64,000 nt of DNA from Bacteroidota bacterium (GCA_023428755.1 JAEYWX010000014.1:1-64000), one strand, 5' to 3'; positions 1 to 9,170 are shown, numbered from the stretch's first letter. Translations and numbers: made by a program. Notes: generated by a model not told the origin, from the sequence alone.

Positions 1-2
1 CA

Positions 3-77
3 CCTATACAAACTTTTGACGAAGCTTTACCTTTGGCAAAAGAAAAACTGCTGAATCAACACAACTCAGCAGCTTAA
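3..77 (+). CDS. C-terminal tail of a truncated, unidentified CDS
   Basis: The reading frame is open from the window edge and stops at TAA 75-77. Its 24 residues include EALPLAKEKLLNQHNSAA. The sequence is typical of a soluble helical protein end, but nothing identifies the family. The tail overlaps the stem-loop that probably terminates the opposite-strand gene. It could be chance coding, since only 24 codons are visible. Confidence 0.4.
   Translation, partial: PIQTFDEALPLAKEKLLNQHNSAA
39..74 (-). terminator. Rho-independent terminator of the hydrolase gene
   Basis: Read on the minus strand, CTGCTGA (72-66) pairs with TCAGCAG (54-48) across an 11-nt loop, followed by TTTTTCTTTT. It lies about 60 nt downstream of the stop of the minus-strand gene at 136-1002. 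The plus-strand reading lacks a T-run, so it fits the minus gene. Confidence 0.6.
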
Positions 78-135
78 AAAAATTGTAGAAAAATCCACAA
101 CTGTCAGATTATATCTTAACTATTACAGCTGAGCT

Positions 136-1002
136 TCATCGTAACAAATGTTTTAATTGTGCTTTTACCCATCGCTTGTTAATATGTGCATGATTCTGAA
201 AACCGTTAATATGGACAGTCATATCATAAACGGTCAGGTTGGTGATTGCTGGCTCCGGTCCTGTTCGTCCCATTCTATTATTGCCATGTATGCGTGAAGA
301 AATGAGCAACGGTTTATCTTTTTGATGCTTGAAAATGCTGATGTGTTTTGTTGATCGAACAATGGCTTCAAAGCCGGGATCATTGGTGTTGGAGCTTATA
401 TCAGCAGAAAACAAGATCACCTGTTTGAATTGAGGCGAAATGATTTGATCGTTTATCATTCCTTCAAAAAAACGGCTCCCCATTGAATGAGTGAGTACGG
501 TTGTATTGCCCTTGTAGAAATGATTCACCTGTTGCAGCAAAGCAGAAAGCGATTTACCCTTATCAAACGCTTTGCTCCAGTTGCTTTTGTAATTCACAGC
601 GCCTGCATGCCACAAAAAAGAAATCACTGCCACATCATTTGTACCTGAAGTCGCTATTACTTCTTCGAAGGTGTTGAGATATTTTACTTTGTGAAACCAG
701 CTTTGCTGTCCCCACATACAATGAAATAACAGGATGGCATGGTTGCCCTTTAGCCAGGATCGCAACTGCGTTTCGGTAAGCAGTTCAGGTGAACTGACGA
801 CATCAATCTTCTTGTTTGATTTATTTTCAAAATGGCCGAGCAGTACTTTGTTTTCTTCGTGCTTCCATTCAATGAAAAGAAAGGTTGTTTCCGGTTTGTT
901 CCCCGTTCGTTTTGTTTTCGCTTTTGCATGTGCCGGAAAAAGAAAATGAAATGCAAGAACAAAGAGAACGAAATGCAGAGTTGTCCGTTGTGCGTGATTC
1001 AT
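136..1002 (-). CDS. Secreted alpha/beta hydrolase, DUF900-like, of unknown substrate
   Basis: 288 aa. The first ~28 residues are a hydrophobic signal peptide ending near AHA, so the product is probably periplasmic or secreted. The nucleophile-elbow motif THSMGSR (Ser about residue 173) and the preceding strand VAVISFLWHAG fit the alpha/beta hydrolase fold. The spacing, with a W-H strand, about 40 residues, then HSMG, resembles the DUF900 group of putative esterases. A late conserved His (VHINGFQNHAH, near residue 270) could complete the triad. It starts at ATG 1002 and sits alone, 155 bp downstream of a MacB-like permease on the same strand. The substrate is unknown. Confidence 0.65.
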   Translation of the reverse strand: MNHAQRTTLHFVLFVLAFHFLFPAHAKAKTKRTGNKPETTFLFIEWKHEENKVLLGHFENKSNKKIDVVSSPELLTETQLRSWLKGNHAILLFHCMWGQQSWFHKVKYLNTFEEVIATSGTNDVAVISFLWHAGAVNYKSNWSKAFDKGKSLSALLQQVNHFYKGNTTVLTHSMGSRFFEGMINDQIISPQFKQVILFSADISSNTNDPGFEAIVRSTKHISIFKHQKDKPLLISSRIHGNNRMGRTGPEPAITNLTVYDMTVHINGFQNHAHINKRWVKAQLKHLLR

Positions 1003-1157
1003 TGTTGCCGTGGTTAAACTTGCAGTGAAAATGATGTATTACAAGTTAACAAGAAGCAACAGTACCAACTCCTGTTGTTTTCTTAAAATAACGAATGCAT
1101 TTGCATTCATTCAATTCGAAGAATGAATATAGGCGGATAAATAAAATTGGCGTAACC

Positions 1158-2441
1158 TTACTCGTACCGCAATGCCGTAATCGGATCGAGCTTCGAAGCT
1201 TTCATGGCAGGATACAAACCTGCCAGCAGCCCGGTAATAAAACAGATCAATACCCCGGCAATTACCCACACCCAGGGAACCACAAACCCGGTTTTAAAAA
1301 ATACGGAAGCAAGGTTGCCGACGCTGATGCCCAGTACAATTCCAAAGAATGCGCCGAGCAAACTGATGAGAATGCTTTCCCATAAAAATTGAGTGCGGAT
1401 GGTGGCGCCTTTGGCACCCAGTGATTTGGATAGGCCGATTTCACGTGTACGTTCACTCACGGCTACCAGCATAATATTGGTTAAACCAATGGCGGCCCCG
1501 ATCAATGTAATGATACCGATCACCATGGCCGCTAAACGAACAAACCGTAAAGTATTTTTGAGTGTTTCCACAATGCTGTCGCTCCGGTCTACATAAAAAT
1601 TATCGGCCTCTTTGATATTGAGTTTACGTGCCTGCCTGAACACTCCGGTTGCTTCACCCACAGCTGCATCCATTTGTTTAAAATCGTTGGCACGAATGGT
1701 AATATTGTAACTGCCGGTGCTGCTAAACACACGACGCACATTGTTGTACGTAATAAGAGCAATGTTATCAAGCGATAAAAACGAACTGGCACCTCTTGGT
1801 TTCAGCACACCTATAATCCGGTAACGATTGGATCCAATACGGATGAGTTTACCAAGGGCATAAGCGGGTTTGCCTTTAAATAATTTTGTTGCAAGGTCGC
1901 TGCCGATGATCACTACGTTTCGCCCTGTTTCCACATCGAGTTTATTAAAATCTCTCCCCTGCTCTAAAGTATAACCACTGTTGATGAGATAGTTTTCATC
2001 GCCCCCGATCACACGTACATTTGGATTTGTTTTTTGATCTTCAAATACAACCGTAGCGTTTCCGCTTGCAAATTTAGAAATGCTCACTGTGGCAGGAAAC
2101 GCAAACTGCTCTTTAAACCGGCGGGCTTCTTCAAAACTGATTACCCGATCGAGATTTGAATTACGTTGACGGCTGCCGGTACCACCTTTTTTCGTTTTGG
2201 TAAGATCGCTGTTTGAACGGCCACCGAAACGGATATTCCGTTCTTTAAACCGGATGCTGAATGAATTAGCTCCAAGGATAGAAAAGTTCTCGTACAAACT
2301 CTGGTTCATTGCTTCAATGGCGGTAATGATACCAATCAGTGCCATAATACCAAATGCAATAATAGAAACTGTAATACCGGTTCGCAGTTTATTGGAACGA
2401 ATGGTGCGCCAGGCAAGCCGTATAATGTCAGAGAATGTCAT
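1158..2441 (-). CDS. ABC transporter permease, MacB/FtsX family
   Basis: 427 aa with the layout of a MacB-type permease. A cytoplasmic N-terminus (IIRLAWRTIRSNKLRTGIT) and one membrane segment (about 20-42) precede a ~240-residue periplasmic MacB_PCD domain. Three C-terminal FtsX helices follow (about 300-330, 350-382, 390-418), with the usual LVAVSERTREIGLSKSLGAKG loop. These proteins couple an ATPase to mechanotransmission, exporting lipoproteins, antimicrobial compounds or signals across the inner membrane. No ATP-binding subunit or MacA-like adaptor is next to it, so the partner is encoded elsewhere. It lies downstream of nuoN on the same strand after a 165-bp gap. Confidence 0.9.
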   Translation of the reverse strand: MTFSDIIRLAWRTIRSNKLRTGITVSIIAFGIMALIGIITAIEAMNQSLYENFSILGANSFSIRFKERNIRFGGRSNSDLTKTKKGGTGSRQRNSNLDRVISFEEARRFKEQFAFPATVSISKFASGNATVVFEDQKTNPNVRVIGGDENYLINSGYTLEQGRDFNKLDVETGRNVVIIGSDLATKLFKGKPAYALGKLIRIGSNRYRIIGVLKPRGASSFLSLDNIALITYNNVRRVFSSTGSYNITIRANDFKQMDAAVGEATGVFRQARKLNIKEADNFYVDRSDSIVETLKNTLRFVRLAAMVIGIITLIGAAIGLTNIMLVAVSERTREIGLSKSLGAKGATIRTQFLWESILISLLGAFFGIVLGISVGNLASVFFKTGFVVPWVWVIAGVLICFITGLLAGLYPAMKASKLDPITALRYE

Positions 2442-2606
2442 ATTGAATAGATGATAAGAAAAGATGTTTGCGTTGAAACACTCTATTTCACTCCGAAATT
2501 AAGAAAGCCTGCACGAAAAACAAGTTCTTTCTATGAATGGTATAGCCATTCCTGAAGAATGTGGAAGTTTGCAACGGAACAATGAAAAACCCGACAGGCT
2601 TATTCC

Positions 2607-3986
2607 TTAATAAATCGTGAGCCAGTTGAGCAGCAGGCTTGGGTATACACCCAGCAAAATCACAACAGCGGCTACTGCAATCAGCAATCCTTTAAACGGA
2701 GCTGTTACTTCTATTTCCTGTCCTTCCCCTTCTTTAAAATACATGGCCTGGATTACCCGGAAGTAGTAATACACACTTACTGCTGCCATTACTACTGCAA
2801 AGATCACCAGCCACAAGTATGTGCCTGTTTTAATGGCAGCGGCCAGTACAAAGTATTTTGCGAAGAAACCGGCAGTTAAAGGAATACCGGCAAGTGAGAG
2901 CAGGCAAATAGTAAGCACTGCTGCAATAAGTGGTTGTTTTTTTGCAAGTCCGTTAAATCCATCAAACGTGTAATCTTTCAGTTTAATGAGCACTGCAAAA
3001 ATGCCGATGGTAGCAAAACAATAAGCGGCTGCATATAATAACAAGCCCTGCTTTGCCATATCGTTGATGGCAAATACAGCAAACAGCATAAAACCTGCCT
3101 GTGCAATACTCGAGTACGCCAGCATACGCTTTACACTTTGCTGGTAAACAGCGGTGATATTTCCAATAAACAATGTGAGGGCAGTAATGATTGCAATGGT
3201 CATTTGCCAGTTGGCGGTTTTATCGCCAAAGGCATTGGCAAACAGGTTAAGAAAACCAATGAACACTGCTGCTTTTACAATCGTGGCCATGAACGACGTA
3301 AACACCGTTGGTGCACCATCGTACACATCGGGTGTCCAGAAATGAAATGGAGCGGCTGATACTTTAAATGCCATGGCGATCATGATCATTACAATACCGA
3401 TCAACAGAAAAATGGAATACTCTTCCTGCGGCTGAATCATCAATTGTTCTACCTGGAACGAACCGGCAGCGCCATACAAAAATGCGATCCCCATCAACAT
3501 AATACCGGTTGAAAACGATCCCATGAGGAAGTATTTCAACGCAGCTTCGTTACTCTTTAGATTTCGTTTATCGGAGCCTGTAAGAATGTATAGTGGAATA
3601 GAAATGATCTCAATACCAATGAAGAGGATGAGCAGGTTATTAAACAACGCCACTAATCCTGCACCTGCCATCACAAAAAAGATCAAGGCAAAATATTCAA
3701 ACGGATGATTCCCTACCGCTTCCACATCTTTTCCGCTGAGCAGGATGTAGAAAACAAGCGCAAGAACAAGAACCGTTAAGAACAGCAACCCAAAACGCTC
3801 GTATTGCAGCATACCATTGAAGTTACTGTCGATGAGCATCTTACCGGAAAGATCAAATAGATTGCCAATCAGTAAGACCACCGATCCAATCAATGCAACA
3901 GTTTTTGCAGACGATTTGCTCTTGAGAAACAAACCGCTGAACATCATCACAATACCCCAAATCGCCGAAAATAAAATCAGGTTCAT
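2607..3986 (-). CDS. nuoN: NADH-quinone oxidoreductase subunit N
   Basis: 459 aa, almost entirely transmembrane (about 14 helices). It is one of the three antiporter-like proton-pumping subunits of the complex I membrane arm. Signature segments are FIGIEIISIPLYIL, with the conserved helix-5 acid, and FHFWTPDVYDGAPTVFTSF plus IVKAA, with the central pumping Lys. RMLAYSSIAQAGFML is also typical of NuoN. It is the last gene of the nuo operon, with its start 18 nt after the nuoM stop. The ATG at 3986 is the only sensible start. Length is normal for the family. Confidence 0.97.
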   Translation of the reverse strand: MNLILFSAIWGIVMMFSGLFLKSKSSAKTVALIGSVVLLIGNLFDLSGKMLIDSNFNGMLQYERFGLLFLTVLVLALVFYILLSGKDVEAVGNHPFEYFALIFFVMAGAGLVALFNNLLILFIGIEIISIPLYILTGSDKRNLKSNEAALKYFLMGSFSTGIMLMGIAFLYGAAGSFQVEQLMIQPQEEYSIFLLIGIVMIMIAMAFKVSAAPFHFWTPDVYDGAPTVFTSFMATIVKAAVFIGFLNLFANAFGDKTANWQMTIAIITALTLFIGNITAVYQQSVKRMLAYSSIAQAGFMLFAVFAINDMAKQGLLLYAAAYCFATIGIFAVLIKLKDYTFDGFNGLAKKQPLIAAVLTICLLSLAGIPLTAGFFAKYFVLAAAIKTGTYLWLVIFAVVMAAVSVYYYFRVIQAMYFKEGEGQEIEVTAPFKGLLIAVAAVVILLGVYPSLLLNWLTIY

Positions 3987-4004
3987 CGTTCTTCGTTGAA
4001 TAAA

Positions 4005-5441
4005 TTATTGAAACACACTAAGCAGCAAGGTTACAGTATCTGCTGTTAATTCAAATACCGGTTTGGGATACACTCCCATAACAAAAATGGCCACTACAAT
4101 TACAGCTAAACTTGCTTTTTCAAACCACGTAATATCTTCACCTGTTGCTGTAATTGTATTTTCATTTCCGTAAAATACTTTCTGGATCATTCGCAATGTG
4201 TAGATGGCACTCAGGATGATGCTCAAACCACCCACTGCTGCATACCATACATTGAATTTGAACAATCCATTGAACATTAAAAATTCGCCGATGAATGCAT
4301 TGGTTAATGGCAAGGCCACGTTTGCCAATGCTACAATCACCAGCAGAATTGTTAAGCCCGGCGCTTTTTGTGCCAGCCCACCCAGTTCACTCATTTTACG
4401 TGTACCGAACCTGCGTTCGATGAGTTCAATCACGATCCACATACCCAACACATTCACACCATGACTGAACAACTGGATCATGGCACCCTGCAAACCGCTT
4501 TCGTTGTTTACAAATAAAGCAGCCGCCATCAAACCAATATGTGCAATGGAAGAATAAGCGATCAGGCGTTTAATATCATCCTGCTGCATGGCAAGGATGC
4601 TGGCGTAGATCATACCGATCACACTTAAACCAATCACTACGTTGTCGTATTGTACAGCAGCATCGGGGAACAATGGTAATAACCATCGTACAACTGCAAA
4701 CAAACCCATCTTCACCATCAATGCACTCAACACCATGGTGACTGCTGTGGGTGATTGCTCGTAAGTATCGGGCTGCCATGTATGAAAAGGAAACACCGGC
4801 ATCTTCACGGCGAATGCAATGAAGAACAACCAGAACAACCATGCTTGTTGCTCACCGCTCAATTGCACTGCATACAACGATTGCATGGAGAATGATGCAT
4901 CAGCTGTTTGGTAAAACATATACAACAAGCCAACCAGCATCAGCAATGAACCGATGAATGTATAAATGAAAAACTTGAACGTAACTGCAATGCGTTTTTC
5001 ACCGCCCCATTTGCTGCAGAGGAAGTAAACAGGAATTAATGCCAACTCCCAGAAGAAGTAGAACAACAATCCATCAGCAGCAAGGAAAACCCCTGTGATG
5101 CCGGCCTGTGCCAGCAACATCAATCCATAAAAACTATTGGGCGATTGGTAACTGCTTTTCCAGGTAGAAGCAAAAATAATTGGATAAGAAAGTGCAGTAA
5201 GGAAGCAAAGCAATGTACTTGCTCCATCCATCTGCAACGCAAATGATGAACCCAATTGTGGTAACCAGTCGGCAGTAAAACTTCTGCCCGCTTCATCGTT
5301 CATCAGCAGGTTAGCCGTTATTGCGGCCAATGTAACCAGCGATACCACAAAGCTCCACAGCTTTGCCTGGCGTTCCTGTTTCACAAAAAAACTAACAAGT
5401 CCACCAATCAACGGAATCAATATCAACAATAATGCAGTCAT
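4005..5441 (-). CDS. nuoM: NADH-quinone oxidoreductase subunit M
   Basis: 478 aa, antiporter-like membrane subunit of complex I with about 14 helices. Diagnostic segments are YFFWELALIPVYFLCSKWGG (helix-5 Glu), FHTWQPDTYEQSPTAVTM, LMVKMG (pumping Lys) and RLIAYSSIAHIGLM. In the complex it sits between NuoL and NuoN and passes conformational energy from quinone reduction to proton translocation. The gene starts 18 nt after the nuoL stop and is followed after 18 nt by nuoN. These tight gaps carry none of the repeats seen elsewhere in the operon. Confidence 0.97.
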   Translation of the reverse strand: MTALLLILIPLIGGLVSFFVKQERQAKLWSFVVSLVTLAAITANLLMNDEAGRSFTADWLPQLGSSFALQMDGASTLLCFLTALSYPIIFASTWKSSYQSPNSFYGLMLLAQAGITGVFLAADGLLFYFFWELALIPVYFLCSKWGGEKRIAVTFKFFIYTFIGSLLMLVGLLYMFYQTADASFSMQSLYAVQLSGEQQAWLFWLFFIAFAVKMPVFPFHTWQPDTYEQSPTAVTMVLSALMVKMGLFAVVRWLLPLFPDAAVQYDNVVIGLSVIGMIYASILAMQQDDIKRLIAYSSIAHIGLMAAALFVNNESGLQGAMIQLFSHGVNVLGMWIVIELIERRFGTRKMSELGGLAQKAPGLTILLVIVALANVALPLTNAFIGEFLMFNGLFKFNVWYAAVGGLSIILSAIYTLRMIQKVFYGNENTITATGEDITWFEKASLAVIVVAIFVMGVYPKPVFELTADTVTLLLSVFQ

Positions 5442-5459
5442 AAACAGTTTTATCCCGAT

Positions 5460-7367
5460 TTATTTAAGGATTGTAATTGTGATTACAAATAATACCAATA
5501 TACCAAGCACCATCCACAAAACATACGAACCTACTTGTCCGCTTTGCATCAACCGCAACTGACGGCCGCCCCACTGTACACTTTTACCAACACCGTTTAC
5601 GATTCCGTCAATACCACTCTTCTCAATAAAACGGTTGGCAAACACACCCAATCCATTCAATGGTTTTGTGATGATGCTGTTATACAATTCATCTACATAC
5701 CATTTGTTGGCCAGCACTTTTCCAAAACCTTCTGCTTCGCCGGTTTCAGGTTTTTTACTGAAACGGTTCAATGCATACAGAATAGATATAACGATTAGCG
5801 TAATGCTTACTGCCAGTAAAATATATTCAGTTGAATAACTTACATGATGTGCCTCTGCTAAATCAGTTGATGCTGCAAACACCGGTGCTAAATAATGTTC
5901 AAGTTTATGTGCATCAGCCGCAAACAATTCGGGAATACCAACAAAGCCAGCAACTATTGCAAGGAATGCCAACACCACCAATGGCATCGTCATTTGCCAG
6001 GGACTTTCATGCAAATGATGTTCCTGCTCGTGAGTACCACGGAATGTTCCTTGAAACGTCATGGCATATAAACGGAACATATAGAAAGCAGTCATCAATG
6101 CTCCAGCCAATCCAATTACATAGTAAACAGGATTTGCTGCAAATGCATGTACTAAAATCTCATCTTTTGAAAAGAAACCACTGAATGGAGGAATACCGGC
6201 AATGGCAATACAACCTGCTAAGAATGTCCAATGTGTTATCGGAAGTTTTTTTGCCAGGCCACCCATCTTACGGATGTCTTGCTCATGATGCATGGCATGA
6301 ATTACGGAACCTGCACCAAGGAACAACAATGCTTTGAAGAAGGCGTGTGTCATTACATGAAACACCGCACCCGTGTAAGCACCTACACCTAAACCAAGGA
6401 ACATATAACCCAACTGACTTACGGTTGAATAAGCCAGTACTTTTTTAATATCGTTTTGTTTGAGAGCGATCGTTGCGGCAAGAATAGCAGTTGCTAAACC
6501 AACCACCGCCACCACTGTTTGAGAAACAGGTGCCAGTGTATATAAAATGTTACTGCGTGCAATCATGTAGATACCTGCCGTTACCATTGTTGCAGCATGG
6601 ATCAATGCAGATACAGGTGTAGGACCCGCCATCGCATCAGGTAACCAGGTGTACAATGGAATTTGAGCACTCTTACCGGTTGCACCCACAAAAAGCAACA
6701 AGGTAATAACAGTCAATAAGGTTGTATCTGTTCCCTGTGCATTTGCAAATACTTCAGTGTATGTTAAAGAACCAAACTGTTGAATAATGAAAAATAAACC
6801 GAGTAAGAAACCAAGGTCACCAATACGGTTCATCACAAAAGCCTTGCGTGCTGCATTGCCATATTCATTGTTCTTAAACCAGTAACCGATCAATAAATAA
6901 GAACAAAGTCCAACACCTTCCCATCCAATAAACATGATGAGATAGTTGGCACCCAGCACCAGTAATAACATACTGAACACAAACAAATTCAGGTAAGCGA
7001 AGTAGCGTGCAAAATGATGTGGTGCTTCTTCGTGCATGTAGGAAGTTGAATATACATGAATGAGAAAACCAACACCGGTGATAACCAAAAGAAATAAAGC
7101 AGATAATTGATCAACCTGGAACGCAAACGGGATATTGAGCCCGGCTACATTGATGAATTCAAACAGGTTTACGGTTCTTGCTGTGAATCCTTCGGCTCTT
7201 GTTTCGTTAAAGATCAGCAGGCTCACAATAAATGATGCAAGGATCACTCCGCTTCCAATGATTCCACTGAGCGATTTGCTGAGATTTTTTCTTCCCAATC
7301 CATTGATTAAAAAACCGATCAACGGAAACAACGGAACCAAATAAACCAGGTCGATAATACTGTTCAT
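5460..7367 (-). CDS. nuoL: NADH-quinone oxidoreductase subunit L
   Basis: 635 aa from the ATG at 7367 (MNSIIDLVYLVPL); a TTG twelve bases upstream is unlikely to be used. This is the distal antiporter-like proton pump of complex I. Motifs seen are GWEGVGLCSYLLIGYW (helix-5 acid), GATGKSAQIPLYTWLPDAM, AGPTPVSALIHAATMVTAG and VLAYSTVSQLGYM. The C-terminal part (residues ~530-635, with NKWYVDELYN) is the extra helix 15, the lateral amphipathic helix and helix 16 that brace NuoM and NuoN. Length is normal. It is separated from nuoK by a short palindromic word repeat. Confidence 0.97.
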   Translation of the reverse strand: MNSIIDLVYLVPLFPLIGFLINGLGRKNLSKSLSGIIGSGVILASFIVSLLIFNETRAEGFTARTVNLFEFINVAGLNIPFAFQVDQLSALFLLVITGVGFLIHVYSTSYMHEEAPHHFARYFAYLNLFVFSMLLLVLGANYLIMFIGWEGVGLCSYLLIGYWFKNNEYGNAARKAFVMNRIGDLGFLLGLFFIIQQFGSLTYTEVFANAQGTDTTLLTVITLLLFVGATGKSAQIPLYTWLPDAMAGPTPVSALIHAATMVTAGIYMIARSNILYTLAPVSQTVVAVVGLATAILAATIALKQNDIKKVLAYSTVSQLGYMFLGLGVGAYTGAVFHVMTHAFFKALLFLGAGSVIHAMHHEQDIRKMGGLAKKLPITHWTFLAGCIAIAGIPPFSGFFSKDEILVHAFAANPVYYVIGLAGALMTAFYMFRLYAMTFQGTFRGTHEQEHHLHESPWQMTMPLVVLAFLAIVAGFVGIPELFAADAHKLEHYLAPVFAASTDLAEAHHVSYSTEYILLAVSITLIVISILYALNRFSKKPETGEAEGFGKVLANKWYVDELYNSIITKPLNGLGVFANRFIEKSGIDGIVNGVGKSVQWGGRQLRLMQSGQVGSYVLWMVLGILVLFVITITILK

Positions 7368-7379
7368 AATATAAATCAA

Positions 7380-7436
7380 GTACGAAATACAAAGTTTGAA
7401 GTACGTACCTCGTACTTCTTACCTCGTACTTCTGTA
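7380..7436. repeat. Palindromic word repeat in the nuoL-nuoK gap
   Basis: The word ACCTCGTACTTCT occurs twice with a 14-bp period (7407-7419, 7421-7433). It is preceded by its complement: GAAGTACG (7398-7405) against CGTACTTC (7411-7418). GTACGAGGTAAGAAGT-type words recur at about 21463-21485 and, in the opposite sense, at 50066-50105. The repeat is non-coding and fills the whole intergenic gap. Confidence 0.7.
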
Positions 7437-7772
7437 TTAATGTTTAAGTCTGTTCAAAAAGTTTACATCCACACTGTGAATATTCCGGTACATCATTACA
7501 ATAATGGCCAGTCCCACACTTACTTCTGCTGCTGCCACCACCATAATAAAGAATACAAACAACTGGGCTTCTGTTCCAACAATTGCTGCAGGGTTTGCAG
7601 CCATTGCATTGGCCGCATGCATTTTTGAAAATGCCACCAGCAACAGGTTCACTGCATTCAGCATCAATTCCACACACATAAAAATGATGATGGCATTGCG
7701 GCGTGTTAACACACCCGCCACTCCAATACTGAATAACGCAACTGCAAGAATGATATAATAATTGATCGGCAT
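7437..7772 (-). CDS. nuoK: NADH-quinone oxidoreductase subunit K
   Basis: 111 aa with three transmembrane helices. It forms part of the proton channel at the base of the complex I membrane arm (human ND4L equivalent). Two buried glutamates essential in the family are visible in MCVELMLNAVNLLLVAF (helix 2) and VVAAAEVSVGLAIIVMMYR (helix 3). The protein is ~10 residues longer than E. coli NuoK, through a small loop (about residues 51-67, MHAANAMAANPAAIVGTEA region) between helices 2 and 3. ATG at 7772. Confidence 0.97.
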   Translation of the reverse strand: MPINYYIILAVALFSIGVAGVLTRRNAIIIFMCVELMLNAVNLLLVAFSKMHAANAMAANPAAIVGTEAQLFVFFIMVVAAAEVSVGLAIIVMMYRNIHSVDVNFLNRLKH

Positions 7773-7780
7773 ATTCTTTT

Positions 7781-7869
7781 AAGCTTTGAGCTGCGAGCTG
7801 TTAGCTACGAGCAGCATCATTAAATTATTTAGATCAAGCTCATAGCTCACGGCTAAAAGCTTGCAGCTT
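7781..7869. repeat. AGCT-word inverted repeat in the nuoK-nuoJ gap
   Basis: The left arm is made of iterated AGCT words (AAGCTTTGAGCTGCGAGCTG followed by TTAGCTACGAGC). The right arm (7838-7869) is its imperfect reverse complement (AGCTCATAGCTCACGGCTAA, then AAGCTTGCAGCTT). The loop is AT-rich. The repeat fills almost the entire 99-bp gap. No ORF or promoter box is seen. Confidence 0.75.
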
Positions 7870-7871
7870 TT

Positions 7872-8375
7872 TTAATCTCCCTTCTTCCCTATCACCACAG
7901 CACCTACCATTGCACTTAAAAACAGTACACTGCTTATTTCAAATGGCAATACATAATCGGTAAACAATGTTTTACCCAATGTTTTAATTAATCCTGCTTC
8001 ACCACCCATGCTCACATGTTGTGCCTGCAAGGTTTCTGTTTGCCGCAATGCAGCTACAAACACCAACATTAAGCTACCGCCTGCAACAGCGCCTGCAATC
8101 TTCAGCCACTTATTTTTTTGTGGTTCGTTATCTGCATTCATGTTCATGAGCATGATCACAAACAGAAACAATACCATGATGGCTCCTGCATACACAATGA
8201 TGTTGACCACTGCAAGGAACTGTGCGTTCAATAAAATATAATGACCGGAAATAGCAAAGAATACAACAACTAACCACAGCACACTATACACCGGGTTTTT
8301 GCTGGTAACCATCATTAATGCTCCGCCAAGTGCCAACGCACTGAGGAACCAGAATAAAATTTCAGTAATGCTCAT
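7872..8375 (-). CDS. nuoJ: NADH-quinone oxidoreductase subunit J
   Basis: 167 aa from ATG 8375 (MSITEILFWFLSALALGGAL); longer readings would start at TTG inside nuoI. Five transmembrane helices are predicted. VNIIVYAGAIMVLFLFVIML is the ND6/NuoJ signature helix with the pi-bulge that gates the channel linking the quinone site to the pumps. The nuoI stop lies one base before this start (TAA 8377-8379), so the two genes are translationally adjacent. Length is in the normal 160-190 aa range. Confidence 0.96.
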   Translation of the reverse strand: MSITEILFWFLSALALGGALMMVTSKNPVYSVLWLVVVFFAISGHYILLNAQFLAVVNIIVYAGAIMVLFLFVIMLMNMNADNEPQKNKWLKIAGAVAGGSLMLVFVAALRQTETLQAQHVSMGGEAGLIKTLGKTLFTDYVLPFEISSVLFLSAMVGAVVIGKKGD

Positions 8376-8376
8376 G

Positions 8377-8943
8377 TTATGCAGTCTGTTGATTGGCTTT
8401 CGCCTTTCGTTCGTCAATTAATCCTTTTGCTTTGGCAAATTCTTCCGGCTTTTCCTTTGGATGAGGAATCACCAGGTTGTCTTTACCATATATAAAACTT
8501 TGCCTGCTGTAATTCGCCGGAGCAAATGTTTCAGTTAAATAGATCGCATCTTTCGGACAAGCCTCTTCACACAAACCACAGAAAATGCAACGCAGCATAT
8601 TGATCTCGTACTTGGCTGCATACTTTTCTTCACGGTACAAATGTTCTTCGCCCGGTAAACGCTCAGCCGCATCCATGGTAATAGCTTCAGCCGGACAGGC
8701 AACAGCACACAATCCGCAAGCTGTACAATTTTCACGACCTTCTTCATCACGGTTCAAAATATGCAACCCACGAAACACAGGACTGAATGGTCGTGTTTGT
8801 TCGGGATACTGAATCGTTACCTTCTTTTTAAAAATATGCGAAAACGTAATACCCATCCCCTTCAGAATTGCAGGCAGATAAATCTTTTCTGCAATACCCA
8901 ACGGCTTACGGTCTACCAGTTTCGCTTTGTTTGTTAATTGCAT
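8377..8943 (-). CDS. nuoI: NADH-quinone oxidoreductase subunit I (two [4Fe-4S])
   Basis: 188 aa from ATG 8943. Two ferredoxin motifs are present, CTACGLCAVACPAEAI (about residues 75-90) and CIFCGLCEEACPKDAI (about 115-130). They ligate clusters N6a and N6b, which carry electrons from NuoG to NuoB. The N-terminal stretch ILKGMGITFSHIFKKKVTIQ is the usual amphipathic membrane-contacting helix. A TAnnTTTG box (8966-8973) lies 22 nt upstream, so an internal promoter may drive nuoI-N separately. That box directly adjoins a GC-rich repeat end. Confidence 0.97.
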   Translation of the reverse strand: MQLTNKAKLVDRKPLGIAEKIYLPAILKGMGITFSHIFKKKVTIQYPEQTRPFSPVFRGLHILNRDEEGRENCTACGLCAVACPAEAITMDAAERLPGEEHLYREEKYAAKYEINMLRCIFCGLCEEACPKDAIYLTETFAPANYSRQSFIYGKDNLVIPHPKEKPEEFAKAKGLIDERKAKANQQTA

Positions 8944-8965
8944 CAACGTTTTTTATAAAAGTTTG

Positions 8966-8973
8966 CAAATATA
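8966..8973 (-). promoter_or_regulatory. Possible internal -7 box (TATATTTG) upstream of nuoI
   Basis: On the minus strand the sequence reads TATATTTG, matching the Bacteroidota TAnnTTTG consensus, 22 nt before the nuoI ATG. It is immediately preceded by GGGGCTG, the end of the GC-rich repeat at 8974-9020. The -33 region would fall within the repeat tail or stem. Whether it is active is unknown. Confidence 0.5.
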
Positions 8974-9168
8974 CAGCCCCTTTCTCCTTCTCTTTCCCCA
9001 AAGGGAAAAGAGCGGTGCTTCAATTTCTATAATCATCTTTATCACTTCCACATCTTCTTCACTTCATTACTCCATCATTATTTCAACATCTAACTACTAA
9101 TCATCCATTTCAAATAAGCTGGCTCGTGCCTTGCTAATTCTCCCCTTCCGGGGGAGTTAGAGGGGGCC
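8974..9168. repeat. Composite GC-hairpin repeat element in the nuoI-nuoH gap
   Basis: The left end is CAGCCCC (8974-8980) plus a pyrimidine tail and a stem-loop CTCTTTCCC/GGGAAAAGAG (8990-9012). The right end is the stem-loop CTCCCC/GGGGAG (9140-9156) plus tail TTAGAGGGGGCC (9157-9168). The ~120-bp core is C/T-rich and low in complexity, with no ORF. The first 47 bp (8974-9020) reappear almost unchanged in reverse complement at 47884-47930. The right tail ends 3 bp before the nuoH stop codon. Confidence 0.75.
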
Positions 9169-9170
9169 TC

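Noticed and set aside
2535..2551. GAATGG/CCATTC hairpin between the permease gene and nuoN as a terminator
   Set aside because: The stem is only 6 bp with no adjacent T-run on either strand; no firm role can be supported.
7380..7436. CRISPR-like array in the nuo gaps
   Set aside because: Repeats are short words in inverted order without regular unique spacers, and no cas genes are present.
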